From: Nitrospirota bacterium
GTDB taxonomy: Bacteria > Nitrospirota > Thermodesulfovibrionia > Thermodesulfovibrionales > Dissulfurispiraceae
DNA: 45,075 bases
Direction: 5' to 3'
Assembly (NCBI GenBank): GCA_004321915.1
Contig: SCQE01000085.1
Span: 1 to 45,075, forward strand
Position numbers and translations under genes: made by a program. Of the stretch, positions 7,503-16,161 are shown piece after piece. The notes under the pieces were generated by a model. That model did not search any database and was not told where the DNA came from. It saw nothing but the letters and a program-made list of their open reading frames with translations. Positions within the stretch are counted from its first letter, which is position 1. Each line of letters opens with the position of its first letter.

Positions 7503-9629
7503 TCACCTTCTTACACCCAGCACCCCGTCTATCTGTGAAATCTTGTTTATGATCGTGTTGAGCTGGTCTTTGTCTTTCACCTGAAGCACCAGTTCCATAA
7601 AAGCGCGCTTGTCGCTGGTGGAGTTCGCCTTTATGGATGAAATGTTGATATTGGCCGACGAGATGAGGGCGCTTAACGCCGCCATCAAGCCGGGTTTGTC
7701 GGCGCACTCTATGAAGATCTTGCTTAAAGACAGGATCTCGCTGTCTTTGCTCCACTCGACGTCTATGAGCTTATCATTGCCTGAGGCAAGCCTTTCCAGA
7801 TTTTTGCAGTCGCGCCTGTGGATCGTAACGCCTTTGCCCTTTGTAATGAATCCGGCTATTTTATCTCCGGCAACCGGGTAACAGCATTTTCCCAGATAAT
7901 AAAGCACATTGTCTATGCCGGTTATTTTTATGACATTGTCTTTGCCTCCGGCAGGCTTGTTATGTTTGTGAAGATGCGCTTCCTCGATTTTTTCCGCGGT
8001 CGTTTTTTCCGGTATGAGTTTGTGTACCACCTGATGCACCGAAATTTTTGCGTAACCCACGCCCACATAAAGATCGTCGAGAGTCTGAAAGCTGAAGGAC
8101 TTCAAGACCTCGTTCATTTTTTCGGATTTGAGGGTCGAGAGAGGTATCCCGTGGCGCTTGAGTTCGTCTTCTATGAGTTTGTTGCCGAGCTCTATGCTTT
8201 TTGCGCGCTCTTCGGTCTTGATCCACTGCTTGATCCTGTTCTTCGCCCGCTGCGTTGCTACGAATTTAAGCCAGTCTTTGCTCGGGCCGTGGGAGGGCGC
8301 AGTGATTATCTCTACCACATCCCCGTTGTTTAATTTGTATTTCAGCGGCACGATGCGGCCGTTGACCTTGGCCCCCACGCATTTGTGGCCGACCTGTGTG
8401 TGTATGTCGTAGGCGAAATCGACAGGGGTGGAGCCGACCGGCAGTTCTTTGATGTCGCCTTTCGGGGTGAAGACGTAAGCGGTATCGGGCACCACCTGCC
8501 CCTTCACCGCTTCCAAGAATTCTTTGGCGTCCGAACTCTCTTTTACCAGCTCTCTGAGCCATGCCACGAATTTGGCGTTCTTGGCATCGAGGTTGTCCCT
8601 CTCTTTATATCGCCAGTGGGCCGCAATCCCCTCTTCCGCTATTTCGTTCATGTCTTCCGTTCTTATCTGGAACTCTACCCTGTCTCCGCCGGGGCCTATT
8701 ACGGTCGTGTGCAGGGACTGGTAGTAGTTCGATTTAGGCAGACTGATGAAATCCTTGAACCTGCCCGGCACCAGCGGCCACAGGGAATGGATGATGCCTA
8801 AAATGTCGTAACAGTGTCCTACTGTATCGGTCATTATCCGCAGCCCGATGACATCGTGTATTTGTTCGAACGGGATTTTCTGCTTGGTCATCTTCTGGTA
8901 GATGCCGTAATAATGCTTCAGTCTTCCCTTTATTCTGGCCGGGATGCCGGCCGCTGCAAATTTTTCCAAAACTATGCTTTTTACTTCGTCTATGTACTGC
9001 TTTTGGTCCTCTCTGCGCCGGGTGACTTTCTTCTGGAGGTCCGAAAAAAGGTCCGGCATCAAAGTCATGAAGCACAGGTCTTCGAGTTCCGTTCTCAGCC
9101 ATCCTATGCCGAGTCTGTTGGCCAGCGGAGCGTAAATGTCGAGAGTTTCGGATGCTATGCGTCTTTTTTTGTCTTCGGACAGGTATTCGAGCGTTTTCAT
9201 GTTGTGCAGTCTGTCCGCAAATTTGATAAGAATGACTCTGGCGTCTTTGGACATCGCGAGGAGCATCTTCCTGAAATTTTCGGCCTGAGCGTCTTCTTTT
9301 GTCTTGAACTCGACCTTGCTTAATTTTGTCAGCGCTTCGACAAGGAACGATATCTCGTTCCCGAACATCTCCCTTATGTCCTCGGCGTATATGCCGGTGT
9401 CTTCCACAGTGTCGTGCAACAGTCCGGCAGCGACTGTCGGCGTGTCGAGACGCATGTCGGCAAGTATATCGGCCACTGCAAGAGGATGGTGGATGTACGG
9501 CGAGCCTTCGACCCTTCTCTGGCTGCAGTGCGCTTCCCTGGAGAAGATATACGCTTTTTTTATGGTCTCTACGTCGGCCTTTGAATTGTAGGAATAAATT
9601 TTTTCGATCAGACTGTTTATAGTTACCAT
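7503..9629 (-). CDS. relA: Bifunctional (p)ppGpp synthetase/hydrolase (Rel/SpoT)
   Basis: This is a 708-residue stringent-response enzyme of full length. The N-terminal HD hydrolase is intact, with YIHHPLAVA at about 45-53 and the His-Asp pair in GLLHDTVEDT at about 69-78. The synthetase domain follows (IHDVIGLRIM, then RFKDFISLPKSNYYQSLHTT). The RFKD form of this loop is the one found in bifunctional Rel/SpoT proteins rather than in RelA synthetases of the EFDD type. A TGS domain (DTAYVFTPKGDI region, about 390-450) and a C-terminal ACT domain complete it. It transfers pyrophosphate from ATP to GDP/GTP and also degrades (p)ppGpp. No Shine-Dalgarno sequence precedes the ATG. The gene is divergent from murA with only 46 bases between. 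Confidence 0.95.
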   Translation of the reverse strand: MVTINSLIEKIYSYNSKADVETIKKAYIFSREAHCSQRRVEGSPYIHHPLAVADILADMRLDTPTVAAGLLHDTVEDTGIYAEDIREMFGNEISFLVEALTKLSKVEFKTKEDAQAENFRKMLLAMSKDARVILIKFADRLHNMKTLEYLSEDKKRRIASETLDIYAPLANRLGIGWLRTELEDLCFMTLMPDLFSDLQKKVTRRREDQKQYIDEVKSIVLEKFAAAGIPARIKGRLKHYYGIYQKMTKQKIPFEQIHDVIGLRIMTDTVGHCYDILGIIHSLWPLVPGRFKDFISLPKSNYYQSLHTTVIGPGGDRVEFQIRTEDMNEIAEEGIAAHWRYKERDNLDAKNAKFVAWLRELVKESSDAKEFLEAVKGQVVPDTAYVFTPKGDIKELPVGSTPVDFAYDIHTQVGHKCVGAKVNGRIVPLKYKLNNGDVVEIITAPSHGPSKDWLKFVATQRAKNRIKQWIKTEERAKSIELGNKLIEDELKRHGIPLSTLKSEKMNEVLKSFSFQTLDDLYVGVGYAKISVHQVVHKLIPEKTTAEKIEEAHLHKHNKPAGGKDNVIKITGIDNVLYYLGKCCYPVAGDKIAGFITKGKGVTIHRRDCKNLERLASGNDKLIDVEWSKDSEILSLSKIFIECADKPGLMAALSALISSANINISSIKANSTSDKRAFMELVLQVKDKDQLNTIINKISQIDGVLGVRR

Positions 9630-9638
9630 TGTTTATCA

Positions 9639-9667
9639 ATTATAACCCTTTATAAATATGTTAAGAT
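9639..9667. promoter_or_regulatory. Overlapping divergent -10 elements for rel and murA
   Basis: On the minus strand TATAAT (9644-9639) ends 9 bases before the rel ATG. On the plus strand TAAGAT (9662-9667) ends 8 bases before the murA ATG. Neither has a good -35 hexamer at 17 bases and neither gene has a Shine-Dalgarno sequence. Transcripts would begin within about 3 bases of each start codon. Confidence 0.4.
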
Positions 9668-9675
9668 AGTCCGCT

Positions 9676-10938
9676 ATGGATAAGCTGATAATAAGAGGGG
9701 GCGTCAAGCTGAAGGGAGAAGTTGCCATTAGCGGGGCCAAAAACGCTGCTTTGCCGATCATGGCCGCCTCATTGCTGGCCGGCGGTGTGCATACGATCAG
9801 GCACATTCCGAAGCTCAGGGACGTCATAACGATGGGCAAGATCCTTACCAACATGGGCCTTCAGGTTGTTTTTGAGAACGGGAATGTCTCGATCGACAGC
9901 TCGACAGTGAATAATTTCGAGGCGCCTTACGACCTCGTAAAGACGATGAGGGCGTCCGTTTTAGTGCTCTGCCCCCTTGTAGCGCGGTTCGGAAGGGCCC
10001 GCGTTTCTTTGCCGGGCGGCTGCGCCATAGGCGCAAGGCCCATAAACCTCCACCTTATGGGTCTCGAAAAGATGGGGGCGAAGATAGAGCTTGAAGAAGG
10101 TTATGTAGTAGCGTCCGCCGACAGGCTCAAAGGCGCTTCGATATATTTCGATATCCCTACGGTAACCGGCACCGAAAACCTCATGATGGCGGCCGCACTG
10201 GCGCAGGGCACGACGATTCTGGAGAATGCGGCGAGAGAGCCTGAGGTGATAGACTTGGCCGACTGCCTTATCTCGATGGGAGCAAAGATAAAAGGCGCGG
10301 GCGAAAGCTTGATCGAGATAGAAGGCGTTGAGGAACTCAAGCCGATCATGGATTATCCCGTGATCCCCGACAGAATAGAGACCGCCACTTTTATTACTAT
10401 TGCAGGGATTACAGGCGGGGATTTGACGCTCACCGGATGCAGGCCGGACCATATCGATGCGATGATCATGAAGCTCAAGGATGCGGGGCTTGTATTCGAA
10501 ACTACAGCAAACGGTATGAGGGTGAAGGGCCCTGACAGGCCGACGGCGAAGGACGCCAAAACCCAGCCTTATCCCGGGTTCCCTACAGATATGCAGGCGC
10601 AGTTCATGTCGCTGATGTCTATCGCGGACGGAACGAGCGTTATAAAGGAAACAATATTCGAGAACAGGTTTATGCACGTTGCCGAACTGAAAAGAATGGG
10701 CGCGGATATCATGATCGACGGCGGTAACGCGACGGTAAAGGGCGTCAGGAGGCTGAAGGGCGCCCATGTAATGGCCACCGACCTCAGGGCCTCGGCCTCG
10801 CTTGTTGTGGCTGCGCTTAAGGCCGAAGGCGAAAGCACCATACACAGGATTTACCACTTAGACAGGGGCTATGAACATATGGACGAAAAGCTGAGGAAGA
10901 TAGGCGCTCAGATAAAGAGGGAGAGGGACAACGCCTGA
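9676..10938 (+). CDS. murA: UDP-N-acetylglucosamine 1-carboxyvinyltransferase
   Basis: This gene encodes 420 residues, the usual MurA length. It catalyses the first committed step of peptidoglycan synthesis, transfer of enolpyruvate from PEP to UDP-GlcNAc in the cytoplasm. Visible landmarks are SGAKNAALP at about 19-27 with the Lys-Asn pair, and the loop [10 protein letters not shown] with the catalytic cysteine at 116 (Cys115 in E. coli), which predicts fosfomycin sensitivity at this site. The start at DKLIIRGG matches the family. No ribosome-binding site is visible, so translation may be leaderless. argS begins 2 bases after the stop. Confidence 0.97.
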   Translation: MDKLIIRGGVKLKGEVAISGAKNAALPIMAASLLAGGVHTIRHIPKLRDVITMGKILTNMGLQVVFENGNVSIDSSTVNNFEAPYDLVKTMRASVLVLCPLVARFGRARVSLPGGCAIGARPINLHLMGLEKMGAKIELEEGYVVASADRLKGASIYFDIPTVTGTENLMMAAALAQGTTILENAAREPEVIDLADCLISMGAKIKGAGESLIEIEGVEELKPIMDYPVIPDRIETATFITIAGITGGDLTLTGCRPDHIDAMIMKLKDAGLVFETTANGMRVKGPDRPTAKDAKTQPYPGFPTDMQAQFMSLMSIADGTSVIKETIFENRFMHVAELKRMGADIMIDGGNATVKGVRRLKGAHVMATDLRASASLVVAALKAEGESTIHRIYHLDRGYEHMDEKLRKIGAQIKRERDNA

Positions 10939-10940
10939 CC

Positions 10941-12626
10941 ATGGAACGCAGGTTGAGGGATATGTTGGTCGATGTGCTTTCCGGCTTAGGTATTTCCGCA
11001 GGAAATATCGAAATAGAAGTTCCCAAAGACGCTTCGCACGGCGATTTTTCTACTCCTGTGGCCATGGTCCTTTCCAAGCAACTCAAAAAGTCGCCCAAGA
11101 TGATAGCCGAGGATATAAAGAACAGGATATCCGATAGCAACATCTTTGACAGCATAGAGATAGCAGGCCCCGGTTTTATCAATTTCAGATTTTCAAAAAA
11201 GTTTATCGTGTCGCAGATGAAAGAACTTATGTCCGGCGGCGACCGTTTTCTGACCGAAAATATTGGCAGGGGAAAGCGCATTCAGATAGAGTTTGTGAGC
11301 GCCAACCCCACAGGCCCGATGCATCTGGGCCACGGCAGGGGAGCGGCTGTAGGGGCCGCGCTTGCGAACCTGCTTAGCGCGGCAGGTTATTCGGTCGAAA
11401 AGGAGTTTTACATAAACGATGCAGGCAGACAGGTGAAGATGTTGGGGCATTCTGTTTTTGCGAAATATGTGGATGAATTGGTAAACAAAGGACATTCCCC
11501 TTATGATCCTTCTTGGAAGACCGGCTATCCTTTTCCTGAAGACGGTTATAGGGGCGATTATGTAGAGGAACTTGCGAAAGAATTCAAGGACGAATACGGA
11601 GAACGGTTTGTTGCGCGAGAGTTTGACGAAGTCTCTGAAACCGTAATCGATTTTGCATACAGGAAAATGCTCGACCTGATCAAGAAAGACCTTGCCGATT
11701 TCGGCGTGCATTTCGATACATGGCAGAGCGAGAAGGAAATCCATGAGCAGAACGAGGTACAACAGGCCATAGACGACCTTAGAGGGCGCGGTTTTATCTA
11801 CGATAATGACGGCGCAGTATGGTTTAAATCGACCGAATTCGGCGACGACAAGGACCGCGTTGTTGTAAAGAACGACGGCGACTACACATATTTCGCCCCT
11901 GACATTGCGTACCACAGGAAAAAGATACTGAGGGGATTTGACGAGCTGATAGATATTTGGGGCGCAGACCACCACGGCTATGTGCCGAGGATGCAGGCGG
12001 TGATTCAGGCGCTCGGCCATCCCAAGGACAGCCTGAAGGTGATACTTGTCCAGATGGTTTCGCTTTTAAAGGCGGGCCGGCCTGTGCAGATGTCCAAGCG
12101 CGCAGGTGAGTTTATAACTCTCAGGGAAGTTATGGACGATATCGGACCCGATACGACGAAGTTTCTTTTTCTGACAAGGAGGTCCGACAGCCACCTTGAA
12201 GTGGATATAGAAGTGGCAAAGGCCCAGTCTTCCGAAAATCCGGTTTACTATGTGCAGTACGCCCACGCAAGGATCAACAGCATATTTGCTAAGGCGACAG
12301 AGAACAGTCCGCAGTCGTCAGCCGGCAGCCGGGATTTGACGGATTTTAACGGAGAATTGTTTAACGACGAAGAGGTAAAAATAATAAAAAAAATGCTGCT
12401 GTATCCGATGGTCTTCAAGAATGCCGCCTTGGCCCGCGAACCCCACAGGATAACATTTTATCTGCAGGAAGTCGCAGGAATGTTTCATCCCTATTACCAT
12501 AGACACAAGGTTGTTACGGAGGATACCGAACTCACAAAGGCGCGTCTCGCATTGTGTTATGCGGTGAAGACCGTCTTGAGGCACGGCTTAGGTATTCTGG
12601 GTGTTACGGCCCCGGAGAAGATGTAA
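10941..12626 (+). CDS. argS: Arginyl-tRNA synthetase
   Basis: This class I synthetase has 561 residues and charges tRNA-Arg. It has the N-terminal Add1 domain (about 1-90), then the HIGH-like motif in ANPTGPMHLGHGRGA (HLGH at 128-131). The KMSKS counterpart is MSKRAG near residue 383, the shortened form usual in ArgRS. The C-terminal DALR anticodon-binding domain includes VQYAHARI and AVKTVLRHGLGILGV. Its ATG follows the murA stop after two bases, so the two genes are co-transcribed. No truncation or frameshift is seen. Confidence 0.96.
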   Translation: MERRLRDMLVDVLSGLGISAGNIEIEVPKDASHGDFSTPVAMVLSKQLKKSPKMIAEDIKNRISDSNIFDSIEIAGPGFINFRFSKKFIVSQMKELMSGGDRFLTENIGRGKRIQIEFVSANPTGPMHLGHGRGAAVGAALANLLSAAGYSVEKEFYINDAGRQVKMLGHSVFAKYVDELVNKGHSPYDPSWKTGYPFPEDGYRGDYVEELAKEFKDEYGERFVAREFDEVSETVIDFAYRKMLDLIKKDLADFGVHFDTWQSEKEIHEQNEVQQAIDDLRGRGFIYDNDGAVWFKSTEFGDDKDRVVVKNDGDYTYFAPDIAYHRKKILRGFDELIDIWGADHHGYVPRMQAVIQALGHPKDSLKVILVQMVSLLKAGRPVQMSKRAGEFITLREVMDDIGPDTTKFLFLTRRSDSHLEVDIEVAKAQSSENPVYYVQYAHARINSIFAKATENSPQSSAGSRDLTDFNGELFNDEEVKIIKKMLLYPMVFKNAALAREPHRITFYLQEVAGMFHPYYHRHKVVTEDTELTKARLALCYAVKTVLRHGLGILGVTAPEKM

Positions 12627-12868
12627 GGCTTAGGCCCGAATCTCCGGCGCTACCTGTCGGTGGAGTACGAACAATAATCTGTTTCATTTCCCTCCATGTT
12701 TTTCATGTATGGCAATATCGAAATAGTTTTCTGTGTTTTCGCTGTAGTCGGGGAATTTAGAAGTGTAATAGCAAAAGCGGGTGTTGGCAAAAGAACATTT
12801 ACATTATATGGGCATGTATGATTAAATTTATCGTGGATTGACGTAATAACGTAAATAATAGCCGGAAT
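12627..12868. other. Intergenic stretch between argS and the FapA-like gene
   Basis: This 242-base gap is AT-rich in its second half. I see no reading frame above about 22 codons with a ribosome-binding site, no hairpin with a T run and no convincing promoter pair. A TTGACG near 12838 has no matching -10 at 16-18 bases. Confidence 0.5.
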
Positions 12869-13939
12869 ATGCTAAAGAAAATAAAAGTAAGTGAAGCCAA
12901 AGTGGGCATGGTTGTTGCCGCTGATGTTTTTGAGGCCGCCATCGGTATGAATATGCCCTTCATCAGACACGGTGTTGTCCTTAACGATACCTATATCCAC
13001 AGCTTGAAGAACAGGGGAATTGTGTATATCCTGATAGAGCCGCCTGAGGGGTACAAAGGTGCGCCCGGCGAGGTATATGAAGTTGATAACCCGGACGATA
13101 TTAGAGAGGATATCCTATTTGACGGCAGGGTCCAGATTAAAGGGGATCTTGCCCCTAAGATCAAAATAGATGCAGGCGAGAGGATTATTGTCGAGGGTGA
13201 CGTTGGCGAGGGCTGTATTCTTACAAGTGCAACAGGAGGCATACTGATTAAAGGCTGTATACGCGGAAGCAAGGAAAGTCCGGTTACATTTATGGCTTCT
13301 CAGAATATTTTTGTACAGAACAAATCGGAGGATTCTGTAAGTTTTGCGGATATCAAGACAAGCTGCGATATAACTATTTCCGGAGATGTGTGCGACAGCT
13401 CAATCTCTGCAAGAGGTGAGGTGAAGATTGAAGGCAAAGCTGCTAACTCTCGCATATACAGCCAGTCTATTATAAAAATCAGGGATTGTGGTAATGAACT
13501 CGGGGACCCTTCCGTGCTCATGGTCAAACCTTTTGAGTGCAATGATCTTTCCCAAGAACTTCTCAAGATTGATTCCAGATCAGCCGTTATACTGAAAGAA
13601 AAAGAAAAACTGCAGAATGTTGTAGATCTTATAAAGAAACTGGGTAAAGACGTTGAGCAACTCCCGCAGGATAAAAAAATCGAACTGGCAACCGGAGTTA
13701 AATCATTCAAGGCTTTAGAAGTAGAGCTGTCTTCTTTTCAAGAACAAAAAGCAGACATTAAGAAAAAGGTAGAACAATATCTCGAAATAAAGAGAATTGC
13801 AGTTCAAGGAAATATTTTCCCGCGCTCAAAAATTACCATAGGAAACAGCAGTCTGGAAATAACAAAAAAAGAATCAGGGACCGCCTTTTTTGTGAAGGAA
13901 CGCAAAGTAGTATCTTCGCCGTATTCCGGAGGATTTTAA
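12869..13939 (+). CDS. FapA-like (DUF342) protein with HD-GYP-type N-terminal domain
   Basis: This protein has 356 residues. Residues 1-65 follow the pattern of the small N-terminal domain often found ahead of HD-GYP phosphodiesterases (KVSEAKVGMVVAADVFE, then HGVVLNDTYIHSLKNRGI). Residues about 85-215 are a run of short strands with repeated G-D-V and I-K-G turns, the polymer-forming beta-solenoid of FapA/DUF342. A coiled coil spans about 245-310, and a final strand segment (AVQGNIFPRSKITIGN) closes the fold. A paralogue at 34809-35864 has the same architecture. The function of the family is poorly defined: some members affect flagellar or envelope polarity. It stands 55 bases before a haem sensor protein on the same strand. 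Confidence 0.75.
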   Translation: MLKKIKVSEAKVGMVVAADVFEAAIGMNMPFIRHGVVLNDTYIHSLKNRGIVYILIEPPEGYKGAPGEVYEVDNPDDIREDILFDGRVQIKGDLAPKIKIDAGERIIVEGDVGEGCILTSATGGILIKGCIRGSKESPVTFMASQNIFVQNKSEDSVSFADIKTSCDITISGDVCDSSISARGEVKIEGKAANSRIYSQSIIKIRDCGNELGDPSVLMVKPFECNDLSQELLKIDSRSAVILKEKEKLQNVVDLIKKLGKDVEQLPQDKKIELATGVKSFKALEVELSSFQEQKADIKKKVEQYLEIKRIAVQGNIFPRSKITIGNSSLEITKKESGTAFFVKERKVVSSPYSGGF

Positions 13940-13994
13940 AGTAACTGCATAGGTGCCGGGGCAATGGTTTGTTAAACCGATAAAGGGGGATATC

Positions 13995-15632
13995 GTGGAT
14001 CTGAGAGATATATCGATAAAGTGGAAAATAGCAATACCTGTAATCATAGCCGTTACCGTAGGGATAGTATTGACCATTTTGGTCACCGGTAACAGGACAG
14101 AATCAATTGTTGTTGATGAGGCAAAGCAGGGGACGATGGTGGGTTACCGGGATACTGTTCTGAATTCCCTCACTACAATGATGTATACATCGAGCTACAG
14201 TAGCGCCAAAGATATGTTTCTTGATCAGATGAAAAATGTAGCTGACTTGAAGGTCATAAAAACAGAGGCAATCGACAAGGATTTCGGCAAGGGGGATGCC
14301 CGGGACTATGCGGCGGACGCCTTGGAAAAAGAAGTTATCGAAAAAGGCACGGAAAAGTTCGTTCTGAAAGGCAGCCATCTCAGGGGCGTTTTCCCATACA
14401 CAGCCAAGTCGGATTTTATGGGCAAAAACTGCCTTTCGTGTCACAAAGTCAATGAAGGGACGGTCCTCGGGGCCATAAGCATCAGTGTGCCTTTAACCGA
14501 ATCCTTCCGGAGGATAAGGCTAATACAGTATCTCTATTTGGGGCTAGGCCTCGGAGGTGTATTATCTGTGACTTTTGTTGTGACTATAATCGTCAGCATA
14601 ATACTTAAGCCGATGTCTGTTCTTGTAGAAAGAATGAAAGAATTATCAGGAGAAGACATAGAAAGTGTTTCTGATGTGAAGGTCAAAGACGAGATTAAAA
14701 TTCTCAATGTGCAATTCGATAATATGGTAACCGCCATAGAGACGCGCAATAATAGGATAAAAGAACAGATGGAAGAGCTCACGGCTTTATTTAATGTGGG
14801 CGAGATACTAAACAGAAGCGATTCTGTTGACGAGGCTGTCGGATTGATCCTGCATGCGGTAAATATAGGATTTCATGTGGAAGAATGTGCGGTTATTCTT
14901 TTGGATGAAAGCGGCGGATTAAACCTGAAAAAATCTATCGGTCTTAGTGATGCTAAGGCAGAAGCTGTTAAAGATGTGGTAGACACCTCCGACATCAGGA
15001 ACAGAATTATGCAGGGTGAACTATTCATTGCAAATAACATAGAAAAAGGTGTGGGTGATTTTCTTGTAGTTCCGCTCAAATCGGCAAAAACACCGGTCGG
15101 TGTGATTACCCTCCACAAAGTCAAAGGCACTGAGATTGGAAGCATCAGTGACATGGAAGAGATAAAGAGACTTTTTTCGATAATTGCCATGCAGATGTCG
15201 CCTTACCTGATGGTAGGCATCAGCAAGGACAAGAAAAGAAACATAGTCAACCCTTTCACCTGTTATATGGATATAATCAAGGGGCATATCGATGCGGTAA
15301 GCGAATATTCAGGAGCTGTTTCACTCGCAGTAGTTAAGATCGAAAACTATAACAGCCTGTGCAAGGATCTGGGTATGGATAATGCGTCGTTAAAAGTACA
15401 GAAGGCGGGAGACGCCATATCCTCCTCGATAAATAATGTTCATGACGTCGTGAGGATCACGGAGATAAAGCTGGTTGTACTGTTGCCGATGGTCGAAAAG
15501 ATGGATGCAACGGATATAATTAACAGTGCCGTTGCTGCAGTAGAACCGGATGTCATGGTTAAAACCAAGGTTGTTTCATATCCTGAGGACGGAGAGACAC
15601 CGGCACAGCTTATGTTCCTATCCTATGTTTGA
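13995..15632 (+). CDS. Membrane haem-binding sensor (periplasmic CxxCH, HAMP, GAF, degenerate GGDEF)
   Basis: This is a protein of about 545 residues. A transmembrane helix at 12-31 is followed by a periplasmic domain of the DUF3365/Tll0287-like type, which ends with the c-type haem motif CLSCH at 146-150. A second transmembrane helix lies near 178-202, then a HAMP linker and a GAF domain (about 260-400). The last 130 residues look like a GGDEF fold, but the signature position reads TEIKL instead of GGDEF, so cyclase activity is not expected. I chose the GTG at 13995 because AAGGGGGA lies just before it and the membrane anchor then starts cleanly; a GTG at 13953 is also in frame. A redox or ligand sensor is the likely role. 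Confidence 0.8.
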   Translation: MDLRDISIKWKIAIPVIIAVTVGIVLTILVTGNRTESIVVDEAKQGTMVGYRDTVLNSLTTMMYTSSYSSAKDMFLDQMKNVADLKVIKTEAIDKDFGKGDARDYAADALEKEVIEKGTEKFVLKGSHLRGVFPYTAKSDFMGKNCLSCHKVNEGTVLGAISISVPLTESFRRIRLIQYLYLGLGLGGVLSVTFVVTIIVSIILKPMSVLVERMKELSGEDIESVSDVKVKDEIKILNVQFDNMVTAIETRNNRIKEQMEELTALFNVGEILNRSDSVDEAVGLILHAVNIGFHVEECAVILLDESGGLNLKKSIGLSDAKAEAVKDVVDTSDIRNRIMQGELFIANNIEKGVGDFLVVPLKSAKTPVGVITLHKVKGTEIGSISDMEEIKRLFSIIAMQMSPYLMVGISKDKKRNIVNPFTCYMDIIKGHIDAVSEYSGAVSLAVVKIENYNSLCKDLGMDNASLKVQKAGDAISSSINNVHDVVRITEIKLVVLLPMVEKMDATDIINSAVAAVEPDVMVKTKVVSYPEDGETPAQLMFLSYV

Positions 15633-15635
15633 CCT

Positions 15636-15678
15636 ATTGATACTGTTCGTAAAAACTGAAGTTGCGGGAAGTATCAAT
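15636..15678. terminator. Possible weak terminator between convergent genes
   Basis: The inverted repeat ATTGATACT (15636-15644) and AGTATCAAT (15670-15678) lies between two convergent genes. The stem is AT-rich, the loop is 25 bases, and no T run follows. A terminator role rests mainly on position. Confidence 0.25.
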
Positions 15679-15699
15679 CCATGACCGCTACACATTTCA

Positions 15700-16095
15700 T
15701 CAAGACACCTTGACCGCTGCCAGTTTTTTGTCTGTGATCATTATATGATTGGTTAGCCAGCTTTTCAGAAACAAGAGTAATTCATCGCATATTTCAGTTT
15801 CTCCGTTCTGGAAACGTTCAAAAAAATGGATGGTCTTTTCTGTGAGTTCCAGATGCTCTTTCTTATGTTCTTCGTATCCCTGATAGGCATGGCCCTGCAT
15901 GAACTCTTCCTCAGTATAAAAATGATAGACAGTATAATTTACCATGCTGGACAAGGCGTCTCCGACTGTTTGGGTCTCCGTGTCAGATAGTGCAGCTTCA
16001 TATAAGTTGTTTATATGTTTGAAGAGTATCTTGTGCTGCTCATCAATCTCCTCCACCTTGATGCTCAGCGCATCATTCCATTCCATAAACGGCAT
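15700..16095 (-). CDS. Bacteriohemerythrin
   Basis: This is a 131-residue four-helix protein with a full set of di-iron ligands: His21, His58 and Glu62 (spacing H-x3-E), His77 and His81 (H-x3-H), His117 and Asp122. The opening FMEWNDALSIKVEEIDEQHK is typical. Bacteriohemerythrins bind oxygen reversibly at a non-haem di-iron site and serve in oxygen scavenging, delivery or sensing. An AGGAGG site 6 bases ahead supports the start. It lies after the hybrid kinase on the same strand with 66 bases between, and tail to tail with the haem sensor gene. Confidence 0.95.
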   Translation of the reverse strand: MPFMEWNDALSIKVEEIDEQHKILFKHINNLYEAALSDTETQTVGDALSSMVNYTVYHFYTEEEFMQGHAYQGYEEHKKEHLELTEKTIHFFERFQNGETEICDELLLFLKSWLTNHIMITDKKLAAVKVS

Positions 16096-16161
16096 AACAG
16101 CCTCCTCTTAAAAATGAGTTTGTGATGTTTATTTCAGGAGCGGGTTTCTTTCGTTTATAGC

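Noticed and set aside
8734-9639. 301-codon frame on the minus strand
   Set aside because: It is a shifted frame of the rel gene, very rich in Arg and His, with no domain.
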